Part shown: in pieces, positions 49,559 through 62,600 of the stretch
Position numbering within the stretch: position 1 is the first letter of the stretch
Layout of the letters: the number at the start of each line of letters is the position of its first letter
Source: Alitta virens
Lineage: Eukaryota; Annelida; Polychaeta; Phyllodocida; Nereididae
Length of the DNA stretch: 64,000 nucleotides
Assembly: GCA_932294295.1 (NCBI GenBank)
Contig: OW028586.1
Span: 7,283,701-7,347,700, forward strand
Direction of reading: 5' to 3'
The notes under the pieces: model-generated
The model's database searches: none
What the model was told of the DNA's origin: nothing
Seen by the model: the letters and a program-made list of their open reading frames with translations, nothing else
Position numbers and translations under genes: made by a program

Positions 49559-52500
49559 TTGCAGTCATTATTAGCTCTGCTACATATCACTATTGGAGCC
49601 TGTATCTCGTCCAGAATCCGCCTTGTCTGGTTGTACACGTGCAAGAGGTATAGTACCGCTGCAGGAGTTGGTCTGGTGTGGACAGGTGATCTTGCACTGA
49701 CACGCCGCAGCCAGTTGTGGCACACCAGATGGCGAAATTGACCTGGTTGTGCAGAACTGCATCGGACTAGAGTTCCAAGCTTTTACAAGCTTGTCAGAAG
49801 TTACCTTAGGCAGGTGACACTTCTCAGACACATCCGGGTGCCGCGTTTGGATTCATGAAGGTCCAGTTGACCTGACTTGGCTGTGGGGTTGAGTGAGTGG
49901 CACTCGTCTGGAACAACAGTCTGGTCTTTGTTCACGGCCCAACCCGGATTCAGGTGACACTTAGCTTGGCCGTGGCGTCGATGACTTTGTTGCAGTGAAA
50001 GACGTTGCTGTCGTCGATTAACATCACCTCGTTTCCAGAGATCTTGATTGTCGTCTTCTTCACAGTGGCTTAGCCGAGGTTCTGGACCATGGTCTGTCCT
50101 GTGGGGGTTGCGTTGATTTCAGGGAGGCTGTGAATTCCAGACGCACGAAGACGTCGTGGGCGCCGTTATTGGGGAATTTTGGATTTTGGTCGAGCAAGCT
50201 CGGGTTGTTCGTCACTACAACTGACTGGCACACACCTTACACAACAAGGGGGTCACAGAGGAGCCTGTATGAGTTGACCTTGCGTCCGTATTGACTTGCA
50301 GTCATTATTAGCTCTGCTACATATCACTATTGGAGCCTGTATCTCGTCCAGAATCCGCCTTGTCTGGTTGTACACGTGCAAGAGGTATAGTACCGCTGCA
50401 GGAGTTGGTCTGGTGTGGACAGGTGAACTTGCACTGACACGCCGCAGCCAGTTGTGGCACACCAGATGGCGAAATTGACCTGGTTGTGCAGAACTGCATC
50501 GGACTAGAGTTCCAAGCTTTTACAAGCTTGTCAGAAGTTACCTTAGGCAGGTGACACTTCTCAGACACATCCGTGTGCCGCGTTTGGATTCATGAAGGTC
50601 CAGTTGATTGGACTTGGCTGTGGGGTTGAGTGAGTGGCACTCGTCTGGAACAACAGTCTGGTCTTTGTTCACGGCCCCAACCCGGATTCAGGTGACACTT
50701 AGCATGGCCGTGGCGTCGATGACTTTGTTGCAGTGAAAGACGTCGCTGTCGTCGATTGATATCACCTCGTTTCCAGAAATCTTGGCCGAGGTTCTGGACC
50801 ATGGTCTGTCCTGTGGGGGTTGCGTTGAATTCAGGGTGGCTGTGAATTCCAGACGCACGAAGACGTCGTGGGTGCCGTCATTGGGGAATTTTGGATTTTG
50901 GTCGAGCACGCTCGGGTTGTTCGTCACTACAACTGACTGGCACACACCTTACACAACAAGGGGGTCACAGAGGAGCCTGTATGAGTTGACCTTGCGTCCG
51001 TATTGACTTGCAGTCATTATTAGCTCTGCTACATATCACTATTGGAGCCTGCATCTCGTCCAGAATCCGCCTTGTCTGGTTGTACACGTGCAAGAGGTAT
51101 AGTACCGCTGCAGGAGTTGGTCTGGTGTGGACAGGTGAACTTGCACTGACACGCCGCAGCCAGTTGTGGCACACCAGATGGCGAAATTGACCTGGTTGTG
51201 CAGAACTGCATCGGACTAGAGTTCCAAGCTTTTACAAGCTTGTCAGAAGTTACCTTAGGCAGGTGACACTTCTCAGACACATCCGTGTGCCGCGTTTGGA
51301 TTCATGAAGGTCCAGTTGATTGGACTTGGCTGTGGGGTTGAGTGAGTGGCACTCGTCTGGAACAACAGTCTGGTCTTTGTTCACGGCCCCAACCCGGATT
51401 CAGGTGACACTTAGCATGGCCGTGGCGTCGATGACTTTGTTGCAGTGAAAGACGTCGCTGTCGTCGATTGATATCACCTCGTTTCCAGAAATCTTGGCCG
51501 AGGTTCTGGACCATGGTCTGTCCTGTGGGGGTTGCGTTGAATTCAGGGTGGCTGTGAATTCCAGACGCACGAAGACGTCGTGGGTGCCGTCATTGGGGAA
51601 TTTTGGATTTTGGTCGAGCACGCTCGGGTTGTTCTTCTCTACAACTGACTGGCACACACCTTACACAACAAGGGGGTCCCAGAGGAGCCTATATGAGTTG
51701 ACCTTGCGTCCGTATTGACTTGCAGTCATTATTAGCTCTGCTACATATCACTATTGGAGCCTGTATCTCGTCCAGAATCCGCCTTGTCTGGTTGTACACG
51801 TGCAAGAGGTATAGTACCGCTGCAGGAGTTGGTCTGGTGTGGACAGGTGATCTTGCACTGACACGCCGCAGCCAGTTGTGGCACACCAGATGGCGAAATT
51901 GACCTGGTTGTGCAGAACTGCATCGGACTAGAGTTCCAAGCTTTTACAAGCTTGTCAGAAGTTACCTTAGGCAGGTGACACTTCTCAGACACATCCGGGT
52001 GCCGCGTTTGGATTCATGAAGGTCCAGTTGACCTGACTTGGCTGTGGGGTTGAGTGAGTGGCACTCGTCTGGAACAACAGTCTGGTCTTTGTTCACGGCC
52101 CAACCCGGATTCAGGTGACACTTAGCTTGGCCGTGGCGTCGATGACTTTGTTGCAGTGAAAGACGTTGCTGTCGTCGATTAACATCACCTCGTTTCCAGA
52201 GATCTTGATTGTCGTCTTCTTCACAGTGGCTTAGCCGAGGTTCTGGACCATGGTCTGTCCTGTGGGGGTTGCGTTGATTTCAGGGAGGCTGTGAATTCCA
52301 GACGCACGAAGAAGTCGTGGGCGCCGTTATTGGGGAATTTTGGATTTTGGTCGAGCAAGCTCGGGTTGTTCGTCACTACAACTGACTGGCACACACCTTA
52401 CACAACAAGGGGGTCACAGAGGAGCCTGTATGAGTTGACCTTGCGTCCGTATTGACTTGCAGTCATTATTAGCTCTGCTACATATCACTATTGGAGCCTG

Positions 52501-54592
52501 TATCTCGTCCAGAATCCGCCTTGTCTGGTTGTACACGTGCAAGAGGTATAGTACCGCTGCAGGAGTTGGTCTGGTGTGGACAGGTGAACTTGCACTGACA
52601 CGCCGCAGCCAGTTGTGGCACACCAGATGGCGAAATTGACCTGGTTGTGCAGAACTGCATCGGACTAGAGTTCCAAGCTTTTACAAGCTTGTCAGAAGTT
52701 ACCTTAGGCAGGTGACACTTCTCAGACACATCCGTGTGCCGCGTTTGGATTCATGAAGGTCCAGTTGATTGGACTTGGCTGTGGGGTTGAGTGAGTGGCA
52801 CTCGTCTGGAACAACAGTCTGGTCTTTGTTCACGGCCCCAACCCGGATTCAGGTGACACTTAGCATGGCCGTGGCGTCGATGACTTTGTTGCAGTGAAAG
52901 ACGTCGCTGTCGTCGATTGATATCACCTCGTTTCCAGAAATCTTGGCCGAGGTTCTGGACCATGGTCTGTCCTGTGGGGGTTGCGTTGAATTCAGGGTGG
53001 CTGTGAATTCCAGACGCACGAAGACGTCGTGGGTGCCGTCATTGGGGAATTTTGGATTTTGGTCGAGCACGCTCGGGTTGTTCGTCACTACAACTGACTG
53101 GCACACACCTTACACAACAAGGGGGTCACAGAGGAGCCTGTATGAGTTGACCTTGCGTCCGTATTGACTTGCAGTCATTATTAGCTCTGCTACATATCAC
53201 TATTGGAGCCTGTATCTCGTCCAGAATCCGCCTTGTCTGGTTGTACACGTGCAAGAGGTATAGTACCGCTGCAGGAGTTGGTCTGGTGTGGACAGGTGAA
53301 CTTGCACTGACACGCCGCAGCCAGTTGTGGCACACCAGATGGCGAAATTGACCTGGTTGTGCAGAACTGCATCGGACTAGAGTTCCAAGCTTTTACAAGC
53401 TTGTCAGAAGTTACCTTAGGCAGGTGACACTTCTCAGACACATCCGTGTGCCGCGTTTGGATTCATGAAGGTCCAGTTGATTGGACTTGGCTGTGGGGTT
53501 GAGTGAGTGGCACTCGTCTGGAACAACAGTCTGGTCTTTGTTCACGGCCCCAACCCGGATTCAGGTGACACTTAGCATGGCCGTGGCGTCGATGACTTTG
53601 TTGCAGTGAAAGACGTCGCTGTCGTCGATTGATATCACCTCGTTTCCAGAAATCTTGGCCGAGGTTCTGGACCATGGTCTGTCCTGTGGGGGTTGCGTTG
53701 AATTCAGGGTGGCTGTGAATTCCAGACGCACGAAGACGTCGTGGGTGCCGTCATTGGGGAATTTTGGATTTTGGTCGAGCACGCTCGGGTTGTTCGTCAC
53801 TACAACTGACTGGCACACACCTTACACAACAAGGGGGTCACAGAGGAGCCTGTATGAGTTGACCTTGCGTCCGTATTGACTTGCAGTCATTATTAGCTCT
53901 GCTACATATCACTATTGGAGCCTGCATCTCGTCCAGAATCCGCCTTGTCTGGTTGTACACGTGCAAGAGGTATAGTACCGCTGCAGGAGTTGGTCTGGTG
54001 TGGACAGGTGAACTTGCACTGACACGCCGCAGCCAGTTGTGGCACACCAGATGGCGAAATTGACCTGGTTGTGCAGAACTGCATCGGACTAGAGTTCCAA
54101 GCTTTTACAAGCTTGTCAGAAGTTACCTTAGGCAGGTGACACTTCTCAGACACATCCGTGTGCCGCGTTTGGATTCATGAAGGTCCAGTTGATTGGACTT
54201 GGCTGTGGGGTTGAGTGAGTGGCACTCGTCTGGAACAACAGTCTGGTCTTTGTTCACGGCCCCAACCCGGATTCAGGTGACACTTAGCATGGCCGTGGCG
54301 TCGATGACTTTGTTGCAGTGAAAGACGTCGCTGTCGTCGATTGATATCACCTCGTTTCCAGAAATCTTGGCCGAGGTTCTGGACCATGGTCTGTCCTGTG
54401 GGGGTTGCGTTGAATTCAGGGTGGCTGTGAATTCCAGACGCACGAAGACGTCGTGGGTGCCGTCATTGGGGAATTTTGGATTTTGGTCGAGCACGCTCGG
54501 GTTGTTCTTCTCTACAACTGACTGGCACACACCTTACACAACAAGGGGGTCCCAGAGGAGCCTATATGAGTTGACCTTGCGTCCGTATTGAC
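49559..54592. repeat. HOR D, copy 1 (5034 bp: trimer plus tetramer)
   Basis: Composition 737-712-712 then 737-712-712-712. Each 737-bp monomer has cggcccaaccc, gacgttgctg and ttgatttcagg (changed base at 50117 and 52278, which removes an EcoRI site). The second 737-bp monomer also has gaagaagtcg, with the changed base at 52313. Confidence 0.9.
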
Positions 54593-57500
54593 TTGCAGTC
54601 ATTATTAGCTCTGCTACATATCACTATTGGAGCCTGTATCTCGTCCAGAATCCGCCTTGTCTGGTTGTACACGTGCAAGAGGTATAGTACCGCTGCAGGA
54701 GTTGGTCTGGTGTGGACAGGTGATCTTGCACTGACACGCCGCAGCCAGTTGTGGCACACCAGATGGCGAAATTGACCTGGTTGTGCAGAACTGCATCGGA
54801 CTAGAGTTCCAAGCTTTTACAAGCTTGTCAGAAGTTACCTTAGGCAGGTGACACTTCTCAGACACATCCGGGTGCCGCGTTTGGATTCATGAAGGTCCAG
54901 TTGACCTGACTTGGCTGTGGGGTTGAGTGAGTGGCACTCGTCTGGAACAACAGTCTGGTCTTTGTTCACGGCCCAACCCGGATTCAGGTGACACTTAGCT
55001 TGGCCGTGGCGTCGATGACTTTGTTGCAGTGAAAGACGTTGCTGTCGTCGATTAACATCACCTCGTTTCCAGAGATCTTGATTGTCGTCTTCTTCACAGT
55101 GGCTTAGCCGAGGTTCTGGACCATGGTCTGTCCTGTGGGGGTTGCGTTGATTTCAGGGAGGCTGTGAATTCCAGACGCACGAAGACGTCGTGGGCGCCGT
55201 TATTGGGGAATTTTGGATTTTGGTCGAGCAAGCTCGGGTTGTTCGTCACTACAACTGACTGGCACACACCTTACACAACAAGGGGGTCACAGAGGAGCCT
55301 GTATGAGTTGACCTTGCGTCCGTATTGACTTGCAGTCATTATTAGCTCTGCTACATATCACTATTGGAGCCTGTATCTCGTCCAGAATCCGCCTTGTCTG
55401 GTTGTACACGTGCAAGAGGTATAGTACCGCTGCAGGAGTTGGTCTGGTGTGGACAGGTGAACTTGCACTGACACGCCGCAGCCAGTTGTGGCACACCAGA
55501 TGGCGAAATTGACCTGGTTGTGCAGAACTGCATCGGACTAGAGTTCCAAGCTTTTACAAGCTTGTCAGAAGTTACCTTAGGCAGGTGACACTTCTCAGAC
55601 ACATCCGTGTGCCGCGTTTGGATTCATGAAGGTCCAGTTGATTGGACTTGGCTGTGGGGTTGAGTGAGTGGCACTCGTCTGGAACAACAGTCTGGTCTTT
55701 GTTCACGGCCCCAACCCGGATTCAGGTGACACTTAGCATGGCCGTGGCGTCGATGACTTTGTTGCAGTGAAAGACGTCGCTGTCGTCGATTGATATCACC
55801 TCGTTTCCAGAAATCTTGGCCGAGGTTCTGGACCATGGTCTGTCCTGTGGGGGTTGCGTTGAATTCAGGGTGGCTGTGAATTCCAGACGCACGAAGACGT
55901 CGTGGGTGCCGTCATTGGGGAATTTTGGATTTTGGTCGAGCACGCTCGGGTTGTTCGTCACTACAACTGACTGGCACACACCTTACACAACAAGGGGGTC
56001 ACAGAGGAGCCTGTATGAGTTGACCTTGCGTCCGTATTGACTTGCAGTCATTATTAGCTCTGCTACATATCACTATTGGAGCCTGCATCTCGTCCAGAAT
56101 CCGCCTTGTCTGGTTGTACACGTGCAAGAGGTATAGTACCGCTGCAGGAGTTGGTCTGGTGTGGACAGGTGAACTTGCACTGACACGCCGCAGCCAGTTG
56201 TGGCACACCAGATGGCGAAATTGACCTGGTTGTGCAGAACTGCATCGGACTAGAGTTCCAAGCTTTTACAAGCTTGTCAGAAGTTACCTTAGGCAGGTGA
56301 CACTTCTCAGACACATCCGTGTGCCGCGTTTGGATTCATGAAGGTCCAGTTGATTGGACTTGGCTGTGGGGTTGAGTGAGTGGCACTCGTCTGGAACAAC
56401 AGTCTGGTCTTTGTTCACGGCCCCAACCCGGATTCAGGTGACACTTAGCATGGCCGTGGCGTCGATGACTTTGTTGCAGTGAAAGACGTCGCTGTCGTCG
56501 ATTGATATCACCTCGTTTCCAGAAATCTTGGCCGAGGTTCTGGACCATGGTCTGTCCTGTGGGGGTTGCGTTGAATTCAGGGTGGCTGTGAATTCCAGAC
56601 GCACGAAGACGTCGTGGGTGCCGTCATTGGGGAATTTTGGATTTTGGTCGAGCACGCTCGGGTTGTTCTTCTCTACAACTGACTGGCACACACCTTACAC
56701 AACAAGGGGGTCCCAGAGGAGCCTATATGAGTTGACCTTGCGTCCGTATTGACTTGCAGTCATTATTAGCTCTGCTACATATCACTATTGGAGCCTGTAT
56801 CTCGTCCAGAATCCGCCTTGTCTGGTTGTACACGTGCAAGAGGTATAGTACCGCTGCAGGAGTTGGTCTGGTGTGGACAGGTGATCTTGCACTGACACGC
56901 CGCAGCCAGTTGTGGCACACCAGATGGCGAAATTGACCTGGTTGTGCAGAACTGCATCGGACTAGAGTTCCAAGCTTTTACAAGCTTGTCAGAAGTTACC
57001 TTAGGCAGGTGACACTTCTCAGACACATCCGGGTGCCGCGTTTGGATTCATGAAGGTCCAGTTGACCTGACTTGGCTGTGGGGTTGAGTGAGTGGCACTC
57101 GTCTGGAACAACAGTCTGGTCTTTGTTCACGGCCCAACCCGGATTCAGGTGACACTTAGCTTGGCCGTGGCGTCGATGACTTTGTTGCAGTGAAAGACGT
57201 TGCTGTCGTCGATTAACATCACCTCGTTTCCAGAGATCTTGATTGTCGTCTTCTTCACAGTGGCTTAGCCGAGGTTCTGGACCATGGTCTGTCCTGTGGG
57301 GGTTGCGTTGATTTCAGGGAGGCTGTGAATTCCAGACGCACGAAGAAGTCGTGGGCGCCGTTATTGGGGAATTTTGGATTTTGGTCGAGCAAGCTCGGGT
57401 TGTTCGTCACTACAACTGACTGGCACACACCTTACACAACAAGGGGGTCACAGAGGAGCCTGTATGAGTTGACCTTGCGTCCGTATTGACTTGCAGTCAT

Positions 57501-59652
57501 TATTAGCTCTGCTACATATCACTATTGGAGCCTGTATCTCGTCCAGAATCCGCCTTGTCTGGTTGTACACGTGCAAGAGGTATAGTACCGCTGCAGGAGT
57601 TGGTCTGGTGTGGACAGGTGAACTTGCACTGACACGCCGCAGCCAGTTGTGGCACACCAGATGGCGAAATTGACCTGGTTGTGCAGAACTGCATCGGACT
57701 AGAGTTCCAAGCTTTTACAAGCTTGTCAGAAGTTACCTTAGGCAGGTGACACTTCTCAGACACATCCGTGTGCCGCGTTTGGATTCATGAAGGTCCAGTT
57801 GATTGGACTTGGCTGTGGGGTTGAGTGAGTGGCACTCGTCTGGAACAACAGTCTGGTCTTTGTTCACGGCCCCAACCCGGATTCAGGTGACACTTAGCAT
57901 GGCCGTGGCGTCGATGACTTTGTTGCAGTGAAAGACGTCGCTGTCGTCGATTGATATCACCTCGTTTCCAGAAATCTTGGCCGAGGTTCTGGACCATGGT
58001 CTGTCCTGTGGGGGTTGCGTTGAATTCAGGGTGGCTGTGAATTCCAGACGCACGAAGACGTCGTGGGTGCCGTCATTGGGGAATTTTGGATTTTGGTCGA
58101 GCACGCTCGGGTTGTTCGTCACTACAACTGACTGGCACACACCTTACACAACAAGGGGGTCACAGAGGAGCCTGTATGAGTTGACCTTGCGTCCGTATTG
58201 ACTTGCAGTCATTATTAGCTCTGCTACATATCACTATTGGAGCCTGTATCTCGTCCAGAATCCGCCTTGTCTGGTTGTACACGTGCAAGAGGTATAGTAC
58301 CGCTGCAGGAGTTGGTCTGGTGTGGACAGGTGAACTTGCACTGACACGCCGCAGCCAGTTGTGGCACACCAGATGGCGAAATTGACCTGGTTGTGCAGAA
58401 CTGCATCGGACTAGAGTTCCAAGCTTTTACAAGCTTGTCAGAAGTTACCTTAGTCAGGTGACACTTCTCAGACACATCCGGGTGCCGCGTTTGGATTCAT
58501 GAAGGTCCAGTTGACCTGACTTGGCTGTGGGGTTGAGTGAGTGGCACTCGTCTGGAACAACAGTCTGGTCTTTGTTCACGGCCCCAACCCGGATTCAGGT
58601 GACACTTAGCTTGGCCGTGGCGTCGATGACTTTGTTGCAGTGAAAGACGTCGCTGTCGTCGATTAACATCACCTCGTTTCCAGTGATCTTGATTGTCGTC
58701 TTCTTCACAGTGGCTTAGCCGAGGTTCTGGACCATGGTCTGTCCTGTGGGGGTTGCGTTGAATTCAGGGAGGCTGTGAATTCCAGACGCACGAAGACGTC
58801 GTGGGCGCCGTTATTGGGGAATTTTGGATTTTGGTCGAGCAAGCTCGGGTTGTTCGTCACTACAACTGACTGGCACACACCTTACACAACAAGGGGGTCA
58901 CAGAGGAGCCTGTATGAGTTGACCTTGCGTCCGTATTGACTTGCAGTCATTATTAGCTCTGCTACATATCACTATTGGAGCCTGTATCTCGTCCAGAATC
59001 CGCCTTGTCTGGTTGTACACGTGCAAGAGGTATAGTACCGCTGCAGGAGTTGGTCTGGTGTGGACAGGTGAACTTGCACTGACACGCCGCAGCCAGTTGT
59101 GGCACACCAGATGGCGAAATTGACCTGGTTGTGCAGAACTGCATCGGACTAGAGTTCCAAGCTTTTACAAGCTTGTCAGAAGTTACCTTAGGCAGGTGAC
59201 ACTTCTCAGACACATCCGTGTGCCGCGTTTGGATTCATGAAGGTCCAGTTGATTGGACTTGGCTGTGGGGTTGAGTGAGTGGCACTCGTCTGGAACAACA
59301 GTCTGGTCTTTGTTCACGGCCCCAACCCGGATTCAGGTGACACTTAGCATGGCCGTGGCGTCGATGACTTTGTTGCAGTGAAAGACGTCGCTGTCGTCGA
59401 TTGATATCACCTCGTTTCCAGAAATCTTGGCCGAGGTTCTGGACCATGGTCTGTCCTGTGGGGGTTGCGTTGAATTCAGGGTGGCTGTGAATTCCAGACG
59501 CACGAAGACGTCGTGGGTGCCGTCATTGGGGAATTTTGGATTTTGGTCGAGCACGCTCGGGTTGTTCTTCTCTACAACTGACTGGCACACACCTTACACA
59601 ACAAGGGGGTCCCAGAGGAGCCTATATGAGTTGACCTTGCGTCCGTATTGAC
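54593..59652. repeat. HOR D, copy 2 (5060 bp: trimer plus tetramer)
   Basis: Same order as copy 1. The ttgatttcagg change is at 55151 and 57312 and gaagaagtcg at 57347, exactly 5034 bp from its partner. The only class difference is the monomer at 58203, which is long (738 bp) where copy 1 has a short one (53169). This accounts for the extra 26 bp. Confidence 0.9.
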
Positions 59653-62600
59653 TTGCAGTCATTATTAGCTCTGCTACATATCACTATTGGAGCCTGTATC
59701 TCGTCCAGAATCCGCCTTGTCTGGTTGTACACGTGCAAGAGGTATAGTACCGCTGCAGGAGTTGGTCTGGTGTGGACAGGTGATCTTGCACTGACACGCC
59801 GCAGCCAGTTGTGGCACACCAGATGGCGAAATTGACCTGGTTGTGCAGAACTGCATCGGACTAGAGTTCCAAGCTTTTACAAGCTTGTCAGAAGTTACCT
59901 TAGGCAGGTGACACTTCTCAGACACATCCGGGTGCCGCGTTTGGATTCATGAAGGTCCAGTTGACCTGACTTGGCTGTGGGGTTGAGTGAGTGGCACTCG
60001 TCTGGAACAACAGTCTGGTCTTTGTTCACGGCCCAACCCGGATTCAGGTGACACTTAGCTTGGCCGTGGCGTCGATGACTTTGTTGCAGTGAAAGACGTT
60101 GCTGTCGTCGATTAACATCACCTCGTTTCCAGAGATCTTGATTGTCGTCTTCTTCACAGTGGCTTAGCCGAGGTTCTGGACCATGGTCTGTCCTGTGGGG
60201 GTTGCGTTGATTTCAGGGAGGCTGTGAATTCCAGACGCACGAAGACGTCGTGGGCGCCGTTATTGGGGAATTTTGGATTTTGGTCGAGCAAGCTCGGGTT
60301 GTTCGTCACTACAACTGACTGGCACACACCTTACACAACAAGGGGGTCACAGAGGAGCCTGTATGAGTTGACCTTGCGTCCGTATTGACTTGCAGTCATT
60401 ATTAGCTCTGCTACATATCACTATTGGAGCCTGTATCTCGTCCAGAATCCGCCTTGTCTGGTTGTACACGTGCAAGAGGTATAGTACCGCTGCAGGAGTT
60501 GGTCTGGTGTGGACAGGTGAACTTGCACTGACACGCCGCAGCCAGTTGTGGCACACCAGATGGCGAAATTGACCTGGTTGTGCAGAACTGCATCGGACTA
60601 GAGTTCCAAGCTTTTACAAGCTTGTCAGAAGTTACCTTAGGCAGGTGACACTTCTCAGACACATCCGTGTGCCGCATTTGGATTCATGAAGGTCCAGTTG
60701 ATTGGACTTGGCTGTGGGGTTGAGTGAGTGGCACTCGTCTGGAACAACAGTCTGGTCTTTGTTCACGGCCCCAACCCGGATTCAGGTGACACTTAGCATG
60801 GCCGTGGCGTCGATGACTTTGTTGCAGTGAAAGACGTCGCTGTCGTCGATTGATATCACCTCGTTTCCAGAAATCTTGGCCGAGGTTCTGGACCATGGTC
60901 TGTCCTGTGGGGGTTGCGTTGAATTCAGGGTGGCTGTGAATTCCAGACGCACGAAGACGTCGTGGGTGCCGTCATTGGGGAATTTTGGATTTTGGTCGAG
61001 CACGCTCGGGTTGTTCGTCACTACAACTGACTGGCACACACCTTACACAACAAGGGGGTCACAGAGGAGCCTGTATGAGTTGACCTTGCGTCCGTATTGA
61101 CTTGCAGTCATTATTAGCTCTGCTACATATCACTATTGGAGCCTGCATCTCGTCCAGAATCCGCCTTGTCTGGTTGTACACGTGCAAGAGGTATAGTACC
61201 GCTGCAGGAGTTGGTCTGGTGTGGACAGGTGAACTTGCACTGACACGCCGCAGCCAGTTGTGGCACACCAGATGGCGAAATTGACCTGGTTGTGCAGAAC
61301 TGCATCGGACTAGAGTTCCAAGCTTTTACAAGCTTGTCAGAAGTTACCTTAGGCAGGTGACACTTCTCAGACACATCCGTGTGCCGCGTTTGGATTCATG
61401 AAGGTCCAGTTGATTGGACTTGGCTGTGGGGTTGAGTGAGTGGCACTCGTCTGGAACAACAGTCTGGTCTTTGTTCACGGCCCCAACCCGGATTCAGGTG
61501 ACACTTAGCATGGCCGTGGCGTCGATGACTTTGTTGCAGTGAAAGACGTCGCTGTCGTCGATTGATATCACCTCGTTTCCAGAAATCTTGGCCGAGGTTC
61601 TGGACCATGGTCTGTCCTGTGGGGGTTGCGTTGAATTCAGGGTGGCTGTGAATTCCAGACGCACGAAGACGTCGTGGGTGCCGTCATTGGGGAATTTTGG
61701 ATTTTGGTCGAGCACGCTCGGGTTGTTCTTCTCTACAACTGACTGGCACACACCTTACACAACAAGGGGGTCCCAGAGGAGCCTATATGAGTTGACCTTG
61801 CGTCCGTATTGACTTGCAGTCATTATTAGCTCTGCTACATATCACTATTGGAGCCTGTATCTCGTCCAGAATCCGCCTTGTCTGGTTGTACACGTGCAAG
61901 AGGTATAGTACCGCTGCAGGAGTTGGTCTGGTGTGGACAGGTGATCTTGCACTGACACGCCGCAGCCAGTTGTGGCACACCAGATGGCGAAATTGACCTG
62001 GTTGTGCAGAACTGCATCGGACTAGAGTTCCAAGCTTTTACAAGCTTGTCAGAAGTTACCTTAGGCAGGTGACACTTCTCAGACACATCCGGGTGCCGCG
62101 TTTGGATTCATGAAGGTCCAGTTGACCTGACTTGGCTGTGGGGTTGAGTGAGTGGCACTCGTCTGGAACAACAGTCTGGTCTTTGTTCACGGCCCAACCC
62201 GGATTCAGGTGACACTTAGCTTGGCCGTGGCGTCGATGACTTTGTTGCAGTGAAAGACGTTGCTGTCGTCGATTAACATCACCTCGTTTCCAGAGATCTT
62301 GATTGTCGTCTTCTTCACAGTGGCTTAGCCGAGGTTCTGGACCATGGTCTGTCCTGTGGGGGTTGCGTTGATTTCAGGGAGGCTGTGAATTCCAGACGCA
62401 CGAAGACGTCGTGGGCGCCGTTATTGGGGAATTTTGGATTTTGGTCGAGCAAGCTCGGGTTGTTCGTCACTACAACTGACTGGCACACACCTTACACAAC
62501 AAGGGGGTCACAGAGGAGCCTGTATGAGTTGACCTTGCGTCCGTATTGACTTGCAGTCATTATTAGCTCTGCTACATATCACTATTGGAGCCTGTATCTC

